Assembly (NCBI RefSeq): GCF_038003085.1
Contig: NZ_JBBOOM010000001.1
Coordinates: forward strand, 1-64,000
Direction: 5' to 3'
Origin: Psychrobacillus sp. FSL K6-2836
GTDB taxonomy: Bacteria; Bacillota; Bacilli; Bacillales_A; Planococcaceae
DNA length: 64,000 bases
In this document: piece by piece, positions 32,568-40,752 of the stretch
Layout: each line of letters starts with the position of its first letter
Numbering within the stretch: the first letter of the stretch is position 1
Made by a program: the position numbers and the translations under genes
Notes under the pieces: model-generated
Told to the model about the DNA's origin: nothing
Databases searched by the model: none
What the model saw: only the letters and a program-made list of their open reading frames with translations

Positions 32568-33512
32568 ATGAAAAAAAGTACCAGTATATTAAATGACAAG
32601 GGGCTGACAGAATTACACCATATGAACAAAGAAAAAAGGACGTTCTTTCAATGGATAAATTTTTTAATTCCGTACTTTTATACAGCAGGAATCACGCTTA
32701 TAATATCGTGGATGATCGTTGCATCTATACTAATTGGTTTCCATACATGGAAAGATAATCCCCAGGCTTTTCTTTTACAAACTGAAAGCACTAGCAATAG
32801 TGGTTCTACAATTAATACAGCAGAAACGGCGTTTTCAATAATAGTTAAGCCTTTCGTGGAATCCAATTTTAATCAAATCATTTTTCGTGGCCTTTTTTTG
32901 CTTTTCATATGGTTGCTTCTATTTCTTACTGTACCTGTTGCTTTTAAACGTTTAAAAAGATTCAAGTTTTTAAATCTTGAATTTGAAGTAGATAATATAG
33001 AACAGGCTGCTATAGAAACTGTTGAGATCAGTGGAACTAAAGCAAAACTTATGGCATATTTTACTGGGGATGATGCCTCCGGAAGAACATTAGATTTTTT
33101 GACTCAATCTACAATAGACTTTAAAGAAGTACTGGAGTATTTCCTAGCTGAAACTCAACTAGGATACAAAAATCATCCCATCAATGGCGTCTTTACGTAT
33201 GAAATATACAATGGTGCCGCACCTGAAAAATTCTATGAGTTAGTGGAGGAATCTAAAGAATCTGGGGAATCTGCGGTTTTTAACAAAATCAATGAAGAGA
33301 ATTTGTGGAAGAAAAGCTATCTTGTGTATTACTTTCCTTTTAACCATAATGAATACATTACGGTAATAGAAAGTTATTCCTATTCCTTTGATATACTAGA
33401 TAAGTATTTATTTGAGCTGCTTCATAAAACGATTAGTAAAAACCTGGAGAATATTGAGTATATGGTAGCTTTGACAGACACTGAAGATGATACGAACGAT
33501 GGTAATTACTGA
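32568..33512 (+). CDS. Unknown two-TM protein with C-terminal soluble domain
   Basis: About 314 residues. Two membrane helices (near 38-60, ITLIISWMIVASILIGFH, and 105-125, GLFLLFIWLLLFLTVPVAF) flank an outer loop with many Ser/Thr/Asn. The cytoplasmic C-terminal domain (130-314) has alternating helices and strands, including FTGDDASGRTLDFLTQ, LVYYFPFNHNEYITVIE and YSFDILDKYLFELLHKT. This arrangement looks like a GAF-type sensor, but no diagnostic motif is present. There is no good Shine-Dalgarno before the ATG at 32568. It is the main gene between dif-like sites B and C, so a cargo role is possible. Confidence 0.55.
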   Translation: MKKSTSILNDKGLTELHHMNKEKRTFFQWINFLIPYFYTAGITLIISWMIVASILIGFHTWKDNPQAFLLQTESTSNSGSTINTAETAFSIIVKPFVESNFNQIIFRGLFLLFIWLLLFLTVPVAFKRLKRFKFLNLEFEVDNIEQAAIETVEISGTKAKLMAYFTGDDASGRTLDFLTQSTIDFKEVLEYFLAETQLGYKNHPINGVFTYEIYNGAAPEKFYELVEESKESGESAVFNKINEENLWKKSYLVYYFPFNHNEYITVIESYSYSFDILDKYLFELLHKTISKNLENIEYMVALTDTEDDTNDGNY

Positions 33513-33566
33513 TCTTGACTATGTATTAAAAAAATCATATATCCTAGAAAAAAAGGAGTCATGAAT

Positions 33567-33758
33567 ATGGTAAGTGCCAGAAATCCGATCAATACAGATG
33601 AAGTTAGAGTGCGTGCAGCAGAAAAATTAAGCCGTTTTAGCGCAAGAAAAAAAAATAGAAAAGCTAACACAATTACGGGTGATATTGTTAAACCGATTTA
33701 CCTTAGTAAATCAGAACCATTAGTAAGACGAATGACTTGTTTTCAAAAACATAATTAG
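33567..33758 (+). CDS. Small basic protein of unknown function
   Basis: 63 residues; ATG at 33567 lies eight bases after AAAGGAG (the ATG at 33561 is too close). Rich in Arg/Lys (SRFSARKKNRKAN), without membrane segment. A strong terminator follows after a few bases. No family recognised. Confidence 0.5.
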   Translation: MVSARNPINTDEVRVRAAEKLSRFSARKKNRKANTITGDIVKPIYLSKSEPLVRRMTCFQKHN

Positions 33759-33762
33759 TAAT

Positions 33763-33792
33763 AACCCGCTTCTTCAAAGCGGGTATTTTTTT
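33763..33792 (+). terminator. Intrinsic terminator
   Basis: ACCCGCT (33764-33770) and AGCGGGT (33778-33784) with a seven-base loop, then A and T8. Confidence 0.88.
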
Positions 33793-33959
33793 TGGTGCTT
33801 TAAACTTTTGGAGTGTTTTTTTGCTATTTCTTGCATAATGGGTGAAGATCCAACCAAATCTGCTGCATGCTTTATTGGCAATTTTCCTAGGTTTATATCA
33901 CTAATGCTTTTAAATTTTTCTCCATTTAAATACCTTTTATAAATTTCTGATATTTTCAA
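33774..33959 (-). CDS. Small ORF, 61 residues
   Basis: TTG start with GAGGAG nine bases upstream; product begins MKISEIYKRYLNGEKFKSI and is basic at the end (KHSKSLKHQKKYPL). Convergent with, and slightly overlapping, the terminator of the small basic gene. The ribosome binding site argues for translation; function unknown. Confidence 0.4.
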   Translation of the reverse strand: MKISEIYKRYLNGEKFKSISDINLGKLPIKHAADLVGSSPIMQEIAKKHSKSLKHQKKYPL

Positions 33960-34114
33960 ATTATATTGCTCCTCTCTTCCATCAGCGAAATCGTATGCGT
34001 ATATTGTAGTGTATTCTCTTACTTCAAAAAGTTATTTAAATGAACAAGAAAATTATTCATATTTCGTCTTATTTCAGCAATTTTTCTACAAGTGAAACTA
34101 AACAATTCCATTGA

Positions 34115-34145
34115 ATTTAGTTTACATAATTATATTATGTCAACC
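34115..34145 (-). repeat. Dif-like (Xer) site C, abutting the recombinase gene
   Basis: 24-bp core with one base different from A and B. Here both arms are present: minus strand GGTTGACATAAT and ATTATGTAAACT form an imperfect inverted repeat with a short A/T centre. The TGA of the recombinase gene lies within the site. Confidence 0.6.
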
Positions 34146-35096
34146 TAATTGGTTGAAAGGATTATTTTCTATTACTCGTTCAATTTCTTTATCCTCCACA
34201 TGTGTATAAATCTGTGTAGTAGATACACTAGTATGACCCAAAATATGCTGTAAACTTCTAATATCTGCACCACTCTTATACATAATAGTTGCAGATGTAT
34301 GCCTTAGCTTGTGCGGTGTTAGTTTTTCTTTGTTTAAGCCGGAGTCCTGGTTGATTTGTTTAATGATTTTTGCAACTGTTTGTCGTGTTAATCTAGTTCC
34401 TTTTTGTGACAGGAATAGCGCTTGATTTGTAGTTGCACCTTGTATGTATTGGCGTTCTTTTTCGATATATTTATGTAGTGACACTGTACAAGCTTTGTTT
34501 AGGAAAACGGTACGTTCTTTATCCCCTTTACCTATCACATGCAATACATTATCCTGGACAGATGTAAGATTTAAGCTGCATAGCTCCGAAACACGAAGAC
34601 CTAAATTTAAGAAAAACATGATCATACTATAATTTCTATAGTAGTGATTACTTTTTTTAATACCTGCTATAAATATTTCTGCCTCTTTTTGATCCATATA
34701 AATCGGCTTTTTCTTACCGATTTTAGGCGTTTCCAATTCATCCGCTGGATTTTCGTCCAGCATTCTTCTTTTCCCCTTTAAGTATTTAAAAAAGGATTTA
34801 AGCGTCGCTGCTTTCCTTGCCCGCGAAGCAGCACTATTACTGCGTTTCATTTCACAGTATTCCAAAAACAAATACATATCTTCCAGTGAAATTTCTTTAA
34901 TAAAATCAATCGTTACATCTTTAATAATGATTTTGTCGATTTTAGTTATATCCATATCATTTTCCACCGCTATTAGAAACCTTAAAAATAAAGTGATGTC
35001 ATATTCATACTCTTTTCTTGTTCGTAAAGATTTCCCCTTAATAGTCGTTAAATAGACCAGAAAATCTTTTACTATTTTCGGTAATTCTCTTTGCAT
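34140..35096 (-). CDS. Tyrosine recombinase, XerC/XerD-like
   Basis: 318 residues from ATG at 35096, GAGGTG six bases upstream. An N-terminal SAM-like core-binding domain (FLVYLTTIKGKSLRTRKEY to ATLKSFFKYLKGKRRML) precedes the catalytic domain. Catalytic residues are all present: Arg in NLGLRVSELCSL, Lys in IGKGDKERTVFL, HKLRH, LGHTSVSTTQ and Tyr in IYTHV. Slightly longer than XerC/XerD (about 300). It could be a chromosomal Xer-type protein or a mobile-element recombinase. A dif-like site overlaps its stop codon, and two more copies lie at 32.1 and 21.4 kb, so it is a candidate to act on them. Confidence 0.88.
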   Translation of the reverse strand: MQRELPKIVKDFLVYLTTIKGKSLRTRKEYEYDITLFLRFLIAVENDMDITKIDKIIIKDVTIDFIKEISLEDMYLFLEYCEMKRSNSAASRARKAATLKSFFKYLKGKRRMLDENPADELETPKIGKKKPIYMDQKEAEIFIAGIKKSNHYYRNYSMIMFFLNLGLRVSELCSLNLTSVQDNVLHVIGKGDKERTVFLNKACTVSLHKYIEKERQYIQGATTNQALFLSQKGTRLTRQTVAKIIKQINQDSGLNKEKLTPHKLRHTSATIMYKSGADIRSLQHILGHTSVSTTQIYTHVEDKEIERVIENNPFNQLG

Positions 35097-35130
35097 TGCT
35101 TCCACCTCTTCTTCTCCCATTTTATCACAA

Positions 35131-35166
35131 AATAAGGTTCCCAAATATGTATTTGGGAACCTTATT
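35131..35166 (-). terminator. 36-bp perfect palindrome upstream of the recombinase
   Basis: Arms of 17 bp (35131-35147 with 35150-35166) and a two-base loop; on minus, TTATTTT follows. It can be a terminator for read-through from the amidohydrolase gene or a control site 35 bases before the recombinase start. Confidence 0.65.
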
Positions 35167-35517
35167 GAATATTACCTTAAAAATACCATCAAAAAGTTCG
35201 TTTTCTCTATATTAAGTTCCAAATATTAGGGTGCTTCAAATTCACTCTGAGAGCCTTTTAGAATTTCTTTTGTGAGTAATTGTCCGAAACTTGCTTCTGA
35301 GGTGAAAATTGATTTTATGTACTCATTTGGGGGTCGGTGACTTATACTTATGCAACAATCTATGATAATTTACTGTTAGGTAAATCGGGAATTTCCACAC
35401 AGACAACTTTCAACACCTATAGTTATTTCGAATAATAACCAAACAATACATTAAACCTAATATGCGTACTAATTAGTTAATTACTAAATATTTCTATGAA
35501 ATTTTGAATACACAAAA
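35167..35517. other. Intergenic stretch without recognised features
   Basis: AT-rich; no ORF with a start signal, no repeat shared with other parts of the window, no promoter I would defend. Confidence 0.5.
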
Positions 35518-35549
35518 GGACCGAATAACTTTGGAACATTATTCGATCC
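35518..35549 (-). terminator. Terminator of the amidohydrolase gene
   Basis: GGACCGAATAA and TTATTCGATCC pair with one mismatch; on minus the stem is followed by TTTTGTG. Confidence 0.65.
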
Positions 35550-35651
35550 TATTACGTGGAAACACAACTATACTTTATTGACAATGAAGTTCATCACTAT
35601 TGCTTTCGGTAAGTTTGCACACTGTACCTACAATATTAGATTTCGATGAAT

Positions 35652-37256
35652 CTATTGTTTAGAAGAAACTCCTTCTTTTAAGTACACCAATTCTCCTTTC
35701 ATAAAAGTTGCTTCAACAGATATTTGGTCAATTTCTTCAGGAGAAACTTCAAAAATATCTTTGTTTAGCACTATAAAGTCTGCACGATAACCTTCTATTA
35801 ACTGACCAACGTTCGGTATCCGCGTAATGTATTGAGCTCCTCTTGTATAAAGTTCAATTGCAGTTTCTACATCAATTTTTTCCGCATCACCTGTATTAGT
35901 ACCATCATATGCAACACGAGTAACGGCAGATTTGATACCAACAAATGGATTGACAGGATCTGCCCAGGCAGTGGCAGGCGCGTCAGAAGAAAAAGCTACA
36001 GGAATACCCGCATTTAACATTGTTTTAACCGGATAGGTTGTTTTCGTTCGATCAGAACCTAAATTAGCTAAATAACTTTCTATTTCAGCATATAAGAAAA
36101 TTGGTTGTGGAACAAATGCAATACCCATTTCTGCAGAACGTTCTATTGCCTGTAATGTTGGCATAGCAGCATGTTCTATTCGAATGGACGGACCATCGTG
36201 AATCCAAGGTTCTTTCCCATAAAATGTGTTTACGATTAGATCGATTGCCTGTTCACCCATTGCATGGATCACCAATTGCACACCATTTTGTTTAGCATAC
36301 TCCGCCGCTTCTAATAGTTCATTTTCTGAAGTAGTCGAAATACCGTGGTTATCTTCTTCCCCAAGAAACGAAGGATTAACCCAAGCAGTTCTTCCCGATA
36401 CACTTCCATCTGCAAATAGCTTCACTCCACCAATATGAATAGGATTTTTACGATCCGTGTTTTTCTCATTTAGAATAGGATTAATTTTTAAATCATGCCA
36501 CATATAGTATAGAACAACATTATGTGTTAAACCTTTTTCTCTTGCTAATGTATAAATGTCTATATAATCCATCGGTTTATGGCTAGCCATAAGATCTGTA
36601 ATCGATGTAATACCATGTGCATATAAAGATTTTGTTAGTGCAGTAAGTCGAGAAGCATTTTCTTCCATAGAAAGCTGCGGCATTTTATTTAATACTAATA
36701 ATCTAGCACTTTCTCGTAATACACCAGTTGGTTCGCCATTCGTATCACGGTCGATTTTCCCTCCATCAGGGTCAGGTGTGTCTTTATTAATTCCAGCGAT
36801 TGAAAGTGCTTTACTATTCACAGAAATAATATGTCCGCATGTACGGGTAACTACAATTGGCTTGATTATAGAAACCTGATCTAAATCCTGTCTATTTGGT
36901 GCACGTCCCTCTTCCAACTTACCTTCATCATAGCCCCACCCTTCAATCCAATCTGCATTATCCATTGTTAATAATTCACGAATCATGTCCACTATTGAAT
37001 ATACTACCGGAGGGGTACATGCAATTTGTTTTGAGAAATTCGCCAATAATAATGGATGCATATGAGCATCAATAATCCCAGGTAGAACCCGACGATTTTT
37101 TAAATCAATTACTGCTCCTTGAAAATCATGAATTTCCTCTTGGTTACCTATCCACTCAACAATTCCATTATGAATAATCATCGCATTCGCGTATTTTTTT
37201 TCCTTATTAGACGTAAAAATTTTACCATTAATAAACATTCGTTTGTTCATTTCCAT
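35652..37256 (-). CDS. Amidohydrolase (YtcJ-like, Amidohydro_3 family)
   Basis: 534 residues. Metal-dependent hydrolase core: GIIDAHMHPLLL (first His pair), TRTCGHIISVNSKAL, GGVKLFADGSVSGRTAW, VIHAMGEQAID, RIEHAAMP, and AFSSDAPATAWADP (last Asp). The order matches the YtcJ/N-substituted formamide deformylase group. Cytoplasmic, substrate unknown. RBS AAAGGAGA. 30 bases downstream of brnQ on the same strand, which hints at an amino-acid derivative as substrate; the AAA+ regulator upstream may control both. Confidence 0.82.
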   Translation of the reverse strand: MEMNKRMFINGKIFTSNKEKKYANAMIIHNGIVEWIGNQEEIHDFQGAVIDLKNRRVLPGIIDAHMHPLLLANFSKQIACTPPVVYSIVDMIRELLTMDNADWIEGWGYDEGKLEEGRAPNRQDLDQVSIIKPIVVTRTCGHIISVNSKALSIAGINKDTPDPDGGKIDRDTNGEPTGVLRESARLLVLNKMPQLSMEENASRLTALTKSLYAHGITSITDLMASHKPMDYIDIYTLAREKGLTHNVVLYYMWHDLKINPILNEKNTDRKNPIHIGGVKLFADGSVSGRTAWVNPSFLGEEDNHGISTTSENELLEAAEYAKQNGVQLVIHAMGEQAIDLIVNTFYGKEPWIHDGPSIRIEHAAMPTLQAIERSAEMGIAFVPQPIFLYAEIESYLANLGSDRTKTTYPVKTMLNAGIPVAFSSDAPATAWADPVNPFVGIKSAVTRVAYDGTNTGDAEKIDVETAIELYTRGAQYITRIPNVGQLIEGYRADFIVLNKDIFEVSPEEIDQISVEATFMKGELVYLKEGVSSKQ

Positions 37257-37288
37257 GATACTTTTCTCCTTTATACTTGTTAAATAGA

Positions 37289-38611
37289 TTATTCAACCTC
37301 TATAGGATGAATGGTATTAGAAATATTATTTTCTTTTCCCCAAAATTTATATAGAATACTTCCAACAATAAAACCTACAATTGCTGGTACTAACCAACTA
37401 AATCCTTCTGAACTTAAAGGTAGTTTCATAATAATGTCAGTCAAAAACGGTATCGTAAATCCTATTGAACCGATTGTTTCAAACAGACTAACTATGAACG
37501 TTAATAAAATAGCTCCTTGATAAGAACCCGAATTTGGAACGAATTTGCGGAAAGTACCTAGAATTACTAAAACAATTGCCACTGGATATAAAGCCGTAAA
37601 GATTGGCATTGCATAAGTGACAATTGCTCCAACCCCAGCGGAACCTATTACACTACCAACAATACATATAATAGCAACCCAAAGACGATAGCTTAGTTTG
37701 TTTTTCGTTAAGTCATTCAAGAAGTCAGCGATTACGGCAATTACACCTATAGCTGAAGTTAAACACGCTAATGCAATCGCAACGGCTAAAGCTATAGAAC
37801 CAAAATTACCGAGTGATATTTCTATTAAGCTGGAAACTAAAGTAGTGTCTTCAATTCCAGTTTGAAAAAGACCACTTCCAGAAGCTCCGAGATATAATAA
37901 TCCTCCATATACAATAAGTAACCCTAACCCAGCAATGAGTGTTCCTGTTAATGCCATTGAACGAGCTTGCTTACCTTTATAGCCAAAAGCCGCTATTGCA
38001 GCTATAAAGATTGGTGCACAAAAGATTCCAGTTACTACGTCCCCAGTTTGATAAGCACTAATGAAAGCATTAGAGAAAGAATTCTTTGTATCGGTTACAA
38101 CGGGTACGCCGATCGGATCAAAAATACCTTTTCCAACGATGAATAAAAGAATAATTACTAATACAGGTGTGAGAAATTTACCAATTTTATCTATAACATT
38201 TGATTTATCCATTGCAAAATAAAAACAAATGGCAAAAAAGACTAAAATAGTGACTAAAGATGGCACCTTGGGAAACAACTGGTGTACCCCTAATTCATGT
38301 GTTGTTGCGGACATCCTTGGAATAGTTACAAGCATTCCAATGCCAACCATCAATAACAAATTGAATACTTTATAAAACCATGGACTAATCGGTCTTGTTA
38401 AATCTTCAAATTTACCTCCCGCATTTAATATGGCAATTACCGCTAAAAGCGGCAATACTATACCTGTGATACTAAACCCAATTAATGCTGATACCCATTC
38501 AGATCCCGAAACATTTCCTATGGACGGTGGGAATATTAAATTACCAGCACCAAAAAATATTGCAAATAATGCAAATCCCACTATCAGATTATGTTGAATT
38601 GATTTGTTCAT
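37289..38611 (-). CDS. brnQ: Branched-chain amino acid:cation symporter (BrnQ/LIVCS)
   Basis: 440 residues, the family's standard length, from ATG at 38611 (GAGGGG seven bases upstream). N-terminal signature FALFAIFFGAGNLIFPPSIG is diagnostic of BrnQ. About 12 membrane helices. Imports Leu, Ile and Val with Na+ or H+. In an apparent operon with the amidohydrolase that follows, and downstream of an AAA+ regulator on the same strand with a terminator between. No BrnQ-linked riboswitch or T-box was seen upstream. Confidence 0.93.
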   Translation of the reverse strand: MNKSIQHNLIVGFALFAIFFGAGNLIFPPSIGNVSGSEWVSALIGFSITGIVLPLLAVIAILNAGGKFEDLTRPISPWFYKVFNLLLMVGIGMLVTIPRMSATTHELGVHQLFPKVPSLVTILVFFAICFYFAMDKSNVIDKIGKFLTPVLVIILLFIVGKGIFDPIGVPVVTDTKNSFSNAFISAYQTGDVVTGIFCAPIFIAAIAAFGYKGKQARSMALTGTLIAGLGLLIVYGGLLYLGASGSGLFQTGIEDTTLVSSLIEISLGNFGSIALAVAIALACLTSAIGVIAVIADFLNDLTKNKLSYRLWVAIICIVGSVIGSAGVGAIVTYAMPIFTALYPVAIVLVILGTFRKFVPNSGSYQGAILLTFIVSLFETIGSIGFTIPFLTDIIMKLPLSSEGFSWLVPAIVGFIVGSILYKFWGKENNISNTIHPIEVE

Positions 38612-38740
38612 TCCTTTTCCCCTCTTTTCTTTTGTCCCCATTGAAAACCCTTACAAAAAATGAAATTCTATGCATCTAAATGTAGAAATCAATATTTTAA
38701 TTTTCTAACAGTTGCTTTTATCTTAATTAATAATGCCCAA

Positions 38741-38772
38741 TAAAAAAAGGAGGTAAATTTTTCACCCCCTTT
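38741..38772 (-). terminator. Terminator of the AAA+ regulator gene
   Basis: AAAGGGGGT/ACCTCCTTT stem on minus (38746-38754 with 38764-38772), followed by seven T. Confidence 0.75.
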
Positions 38773-38785
38773 CGTAAAAATATTT

Positions 38786-40150
38786 TTACTTCAATTCGTA
38801 TTTGCTCATTTTATATTTTAATAATTGCTTTGAAATACCTAACCTTCTAGCGGTTTCTGCAAGTTTTCCTCCGGTATTATTTAGCTCTATTACAATTAAG
38901 TTTTTTTCATATTCCTCCACTTTGTCTTTTAGATGAAAGTTATTTTTAGAAAAGTTTATTTTCTCCGAAACACTAGAGTAATCTCTAATTTTCGCTGGAA
39001 TATCATTTAGATTAATCACATTAGAGCTTGCGTTATTATACGCAGTTTCCAATGCATTCTTAAGTTCCCTTACATTACCTGGCCAACTATATTGTTGAAA
39101 AGCTAAAAATACTTGATCGTCTAATTTTTCAATTTTAGTTTGCATATGACGATTATAAAATTCGATAAAATAATGAATAAGTACTGTAATATCCTCTTTC
39201 CGGTCAGATAATCGTGGTAAATCTAATTGAAACACACATAATCGATAATACAAGTCTTCACGTAATAGTTTTTCTCTCATAAGTTTATCGGGATTTTCAT
39301 TAGTAGCAGCTATTACCCGTATATTCAAGTGAATATCCTGTATTCCACCAACACGACGAATGAGCTTGTCTTCAATTACTCTCAATAATTTAGCTTGGAG
39401 CTTGATATCCAATGCACTAATTTCATCTAGAAAGATTGTTCCACCGTTTGCTTGTTCTAAAATACCAAGTATACCTGGTACTGCATTTAATGTATCGTTC
39501 TCCGTTCCGAAAAATATTTGTTCTATGAAATTGGTAGGAATTTCACCACATTTTATCGAGACGAATGGTTGAGTATATCGACTGCTTAAATTATGAATGG
39601 ACTGTGCAACAATTTCTTTTCCAGTTCCGGTTTCCCCTTTTATTAATATTGTGGAATCAGTACTGGAAACTTTTTTTATTTTACTCTTTATTTCTTCCAT
39701 CACATTACTTTGAGAAACAAGATTGTCGATTGTATAAATGGTATTATTTTTGCGATACATTTTATGGCTAGCAAACTGTTCCAGTAATTGTATATTTTCT
39801 TTTTGATAGTAATGCTTTGAAAATTCTATAGCTCCTACGATAGAAGTTCCATTATGAAGAGGAAAAGTAGAACTTTTCGAAATATATGTAAACCCATTAT
39901 TGGATGTAAGTTGTTGTTTGATATTCCATAAAGGTTCCCCGGTTTTTAAAACTGTCATTAACGTACTTTCTTCAATTGGTAAGTTTTTATAAAAGGATGT
40001 AACGCTTTTTCTTAAAAACTCTTCTGGTTTAAGACCAATATGCTTCAAGATATGTAAATCAGCTAAATCGTAGAAAATTGTAATACCATTTTGATCAACA
40101 ACTAACACATTATCATACTCAGGTAAATGTTTGAGTTCATTTAAATTCAT
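38786..40150 (-). CDS. PAS/AAA+/Fis regulator lacking the GAFTGA motif
   Basis: 454 residues from ATG at 40150 (AAAGGA 11 bases upstream). A PAS-like sensor (VLVVDQNGITIFYDLADLH) is followed by an AAA+ domain with Walker A GETGTGKE, Walker B GGTIFLDEIS and the arginine-finger segment REKLLREDLYYRL, then a Fis-type HTH (ETARRLGISKQLLKYKM). Where sigma-54 activators have ELFG-x-E-x-GAFTGA, this protein reads FFGTENDTLNAV. Without GAFTGA it should not remodel sigma-54 polymerase; TyrR-type members with the same loss act on sigma-70 promoters. It may regulate the brnQ-amidohydrolase pair; no -24/-12 promoter was found there. Confidence 0.85.
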   Translation of the reverse strand: MNLNELKHLPEYDNVLVVDQNGITIFYDLADLHILKHIGLKPEEFLRKSVTSFYKNLPIEESTLMTVLKTGEPLWNIKQQLTSNNGFTYISKSSTFPLHNGTSIVGAIEFSKHYYQKENIQLLEQFASHKMYRKNNTIYTIDNLVSQSNVMEEIKSKIKKVSSTDSTILIKGETGTGKEIVAQSIHNLSSRYTQPFVSIKCGEIPTNFIEQIFFGTENDTLNAVPGILGILEQANGGTIFLDEISALDIKLQAKLLRVIEDKLIRRVGGIQDIHLNIRVIAATNENPDKLMREKLLREDLYYRLCVFQLDLPRLSDRKEDITVLIHYFIEFYNRHMQTKIEKLDDQVFLAFQQYSWPGNVRELKNALETAYNNASSNVINLNDIPAKIRDYSSVSEKINFSKNNFHLKDKVEEYEKNLIVIELNNTGGKLAETARRLGISKQLLKYKMSKYELK

Positions 40151-40238
40151 GTGTTCATCGATCCTTTCTTTCACACGCTTCAAGTAGTTCATTAAAGTGA
40201 TGTATAATTTATAATTATTAACCAAGCTGTATGAATCA

Positions 40239-40631
40239 TTATATTATACAACTCGCCATAAGAATATTAGTGGCTGCCACTGGTGTATTTGGCATCACAT
40301 GTGTAGTAAGAAACGTACCGGAATGATACAAAATAGTAATAGTATATAAAAAAACCATGCATACAAATATGAGAGAAAAGGCTTTACCTATCCATTTTCC
40401 AAAAAGGGTTTCAATCAATTGAACAAAAGTGATGTTAGGAAACCAAAGACTGATTTTCGTGAATACCCATACAATCACTATCCCAATTCCTGTACCAAGT
40501 ATTGCGGCAATCCAACCGTCTTGCTTGGCTACTGCAACCAAAGCTGATGGTACAATTAAGATGCTCGTACCGACAGTAAATAAAATAACTAAAACTAGAA
40601 ATTGGTACGAATTTATTTTATCGTTTGGCAA
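40239..40631 (-). pseudogene. Truncated second copy of the germinant receptor B gene
   Basis: About 130 residues, nearly the same as the first third of the B subunit at 40753-41865 (LVLVILFTVGTSILIVPSA, LFGKWIGKAF, and the run TFLTTHVMPNTPVAATNILM). It then stops after SCII. TTG start with GGAGG upstream. A tandem partial duplication is the simplest explanation: the right breakpoint lies near the ATNILMA segment shared by both. A four-helix fragment is unlikely to function. Confidence 0.8.
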
Positions 40632-40752
40632 CTTATCATACCTCCACAACACCATTAGTACGAACTAACCTATCGACTTAGAGAATCATGTAATGTCTAA
40701 AAAATAAAAGTTAAGGATCAATTGGAATCAGAATAGAATTAACTAAATATTT

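Noticed and set aside
34140-35096. Recombinase as the host's primary XerC or XerD
   Set aside because: Cannot be excluded, but it is longer than those proteins, lacks their usual neighbours (codY/hslUV or the drm/pupG context), and has a site overlapping its stop codon, so I left it as XerC/D-like.
38612-38785. Possible -24/-12 promoter upstream of brnQ
   Set aside because: No TGGC-N10-TGC pattern on the minus strand; only TTGGGCATTATT-like sequence without the second box.
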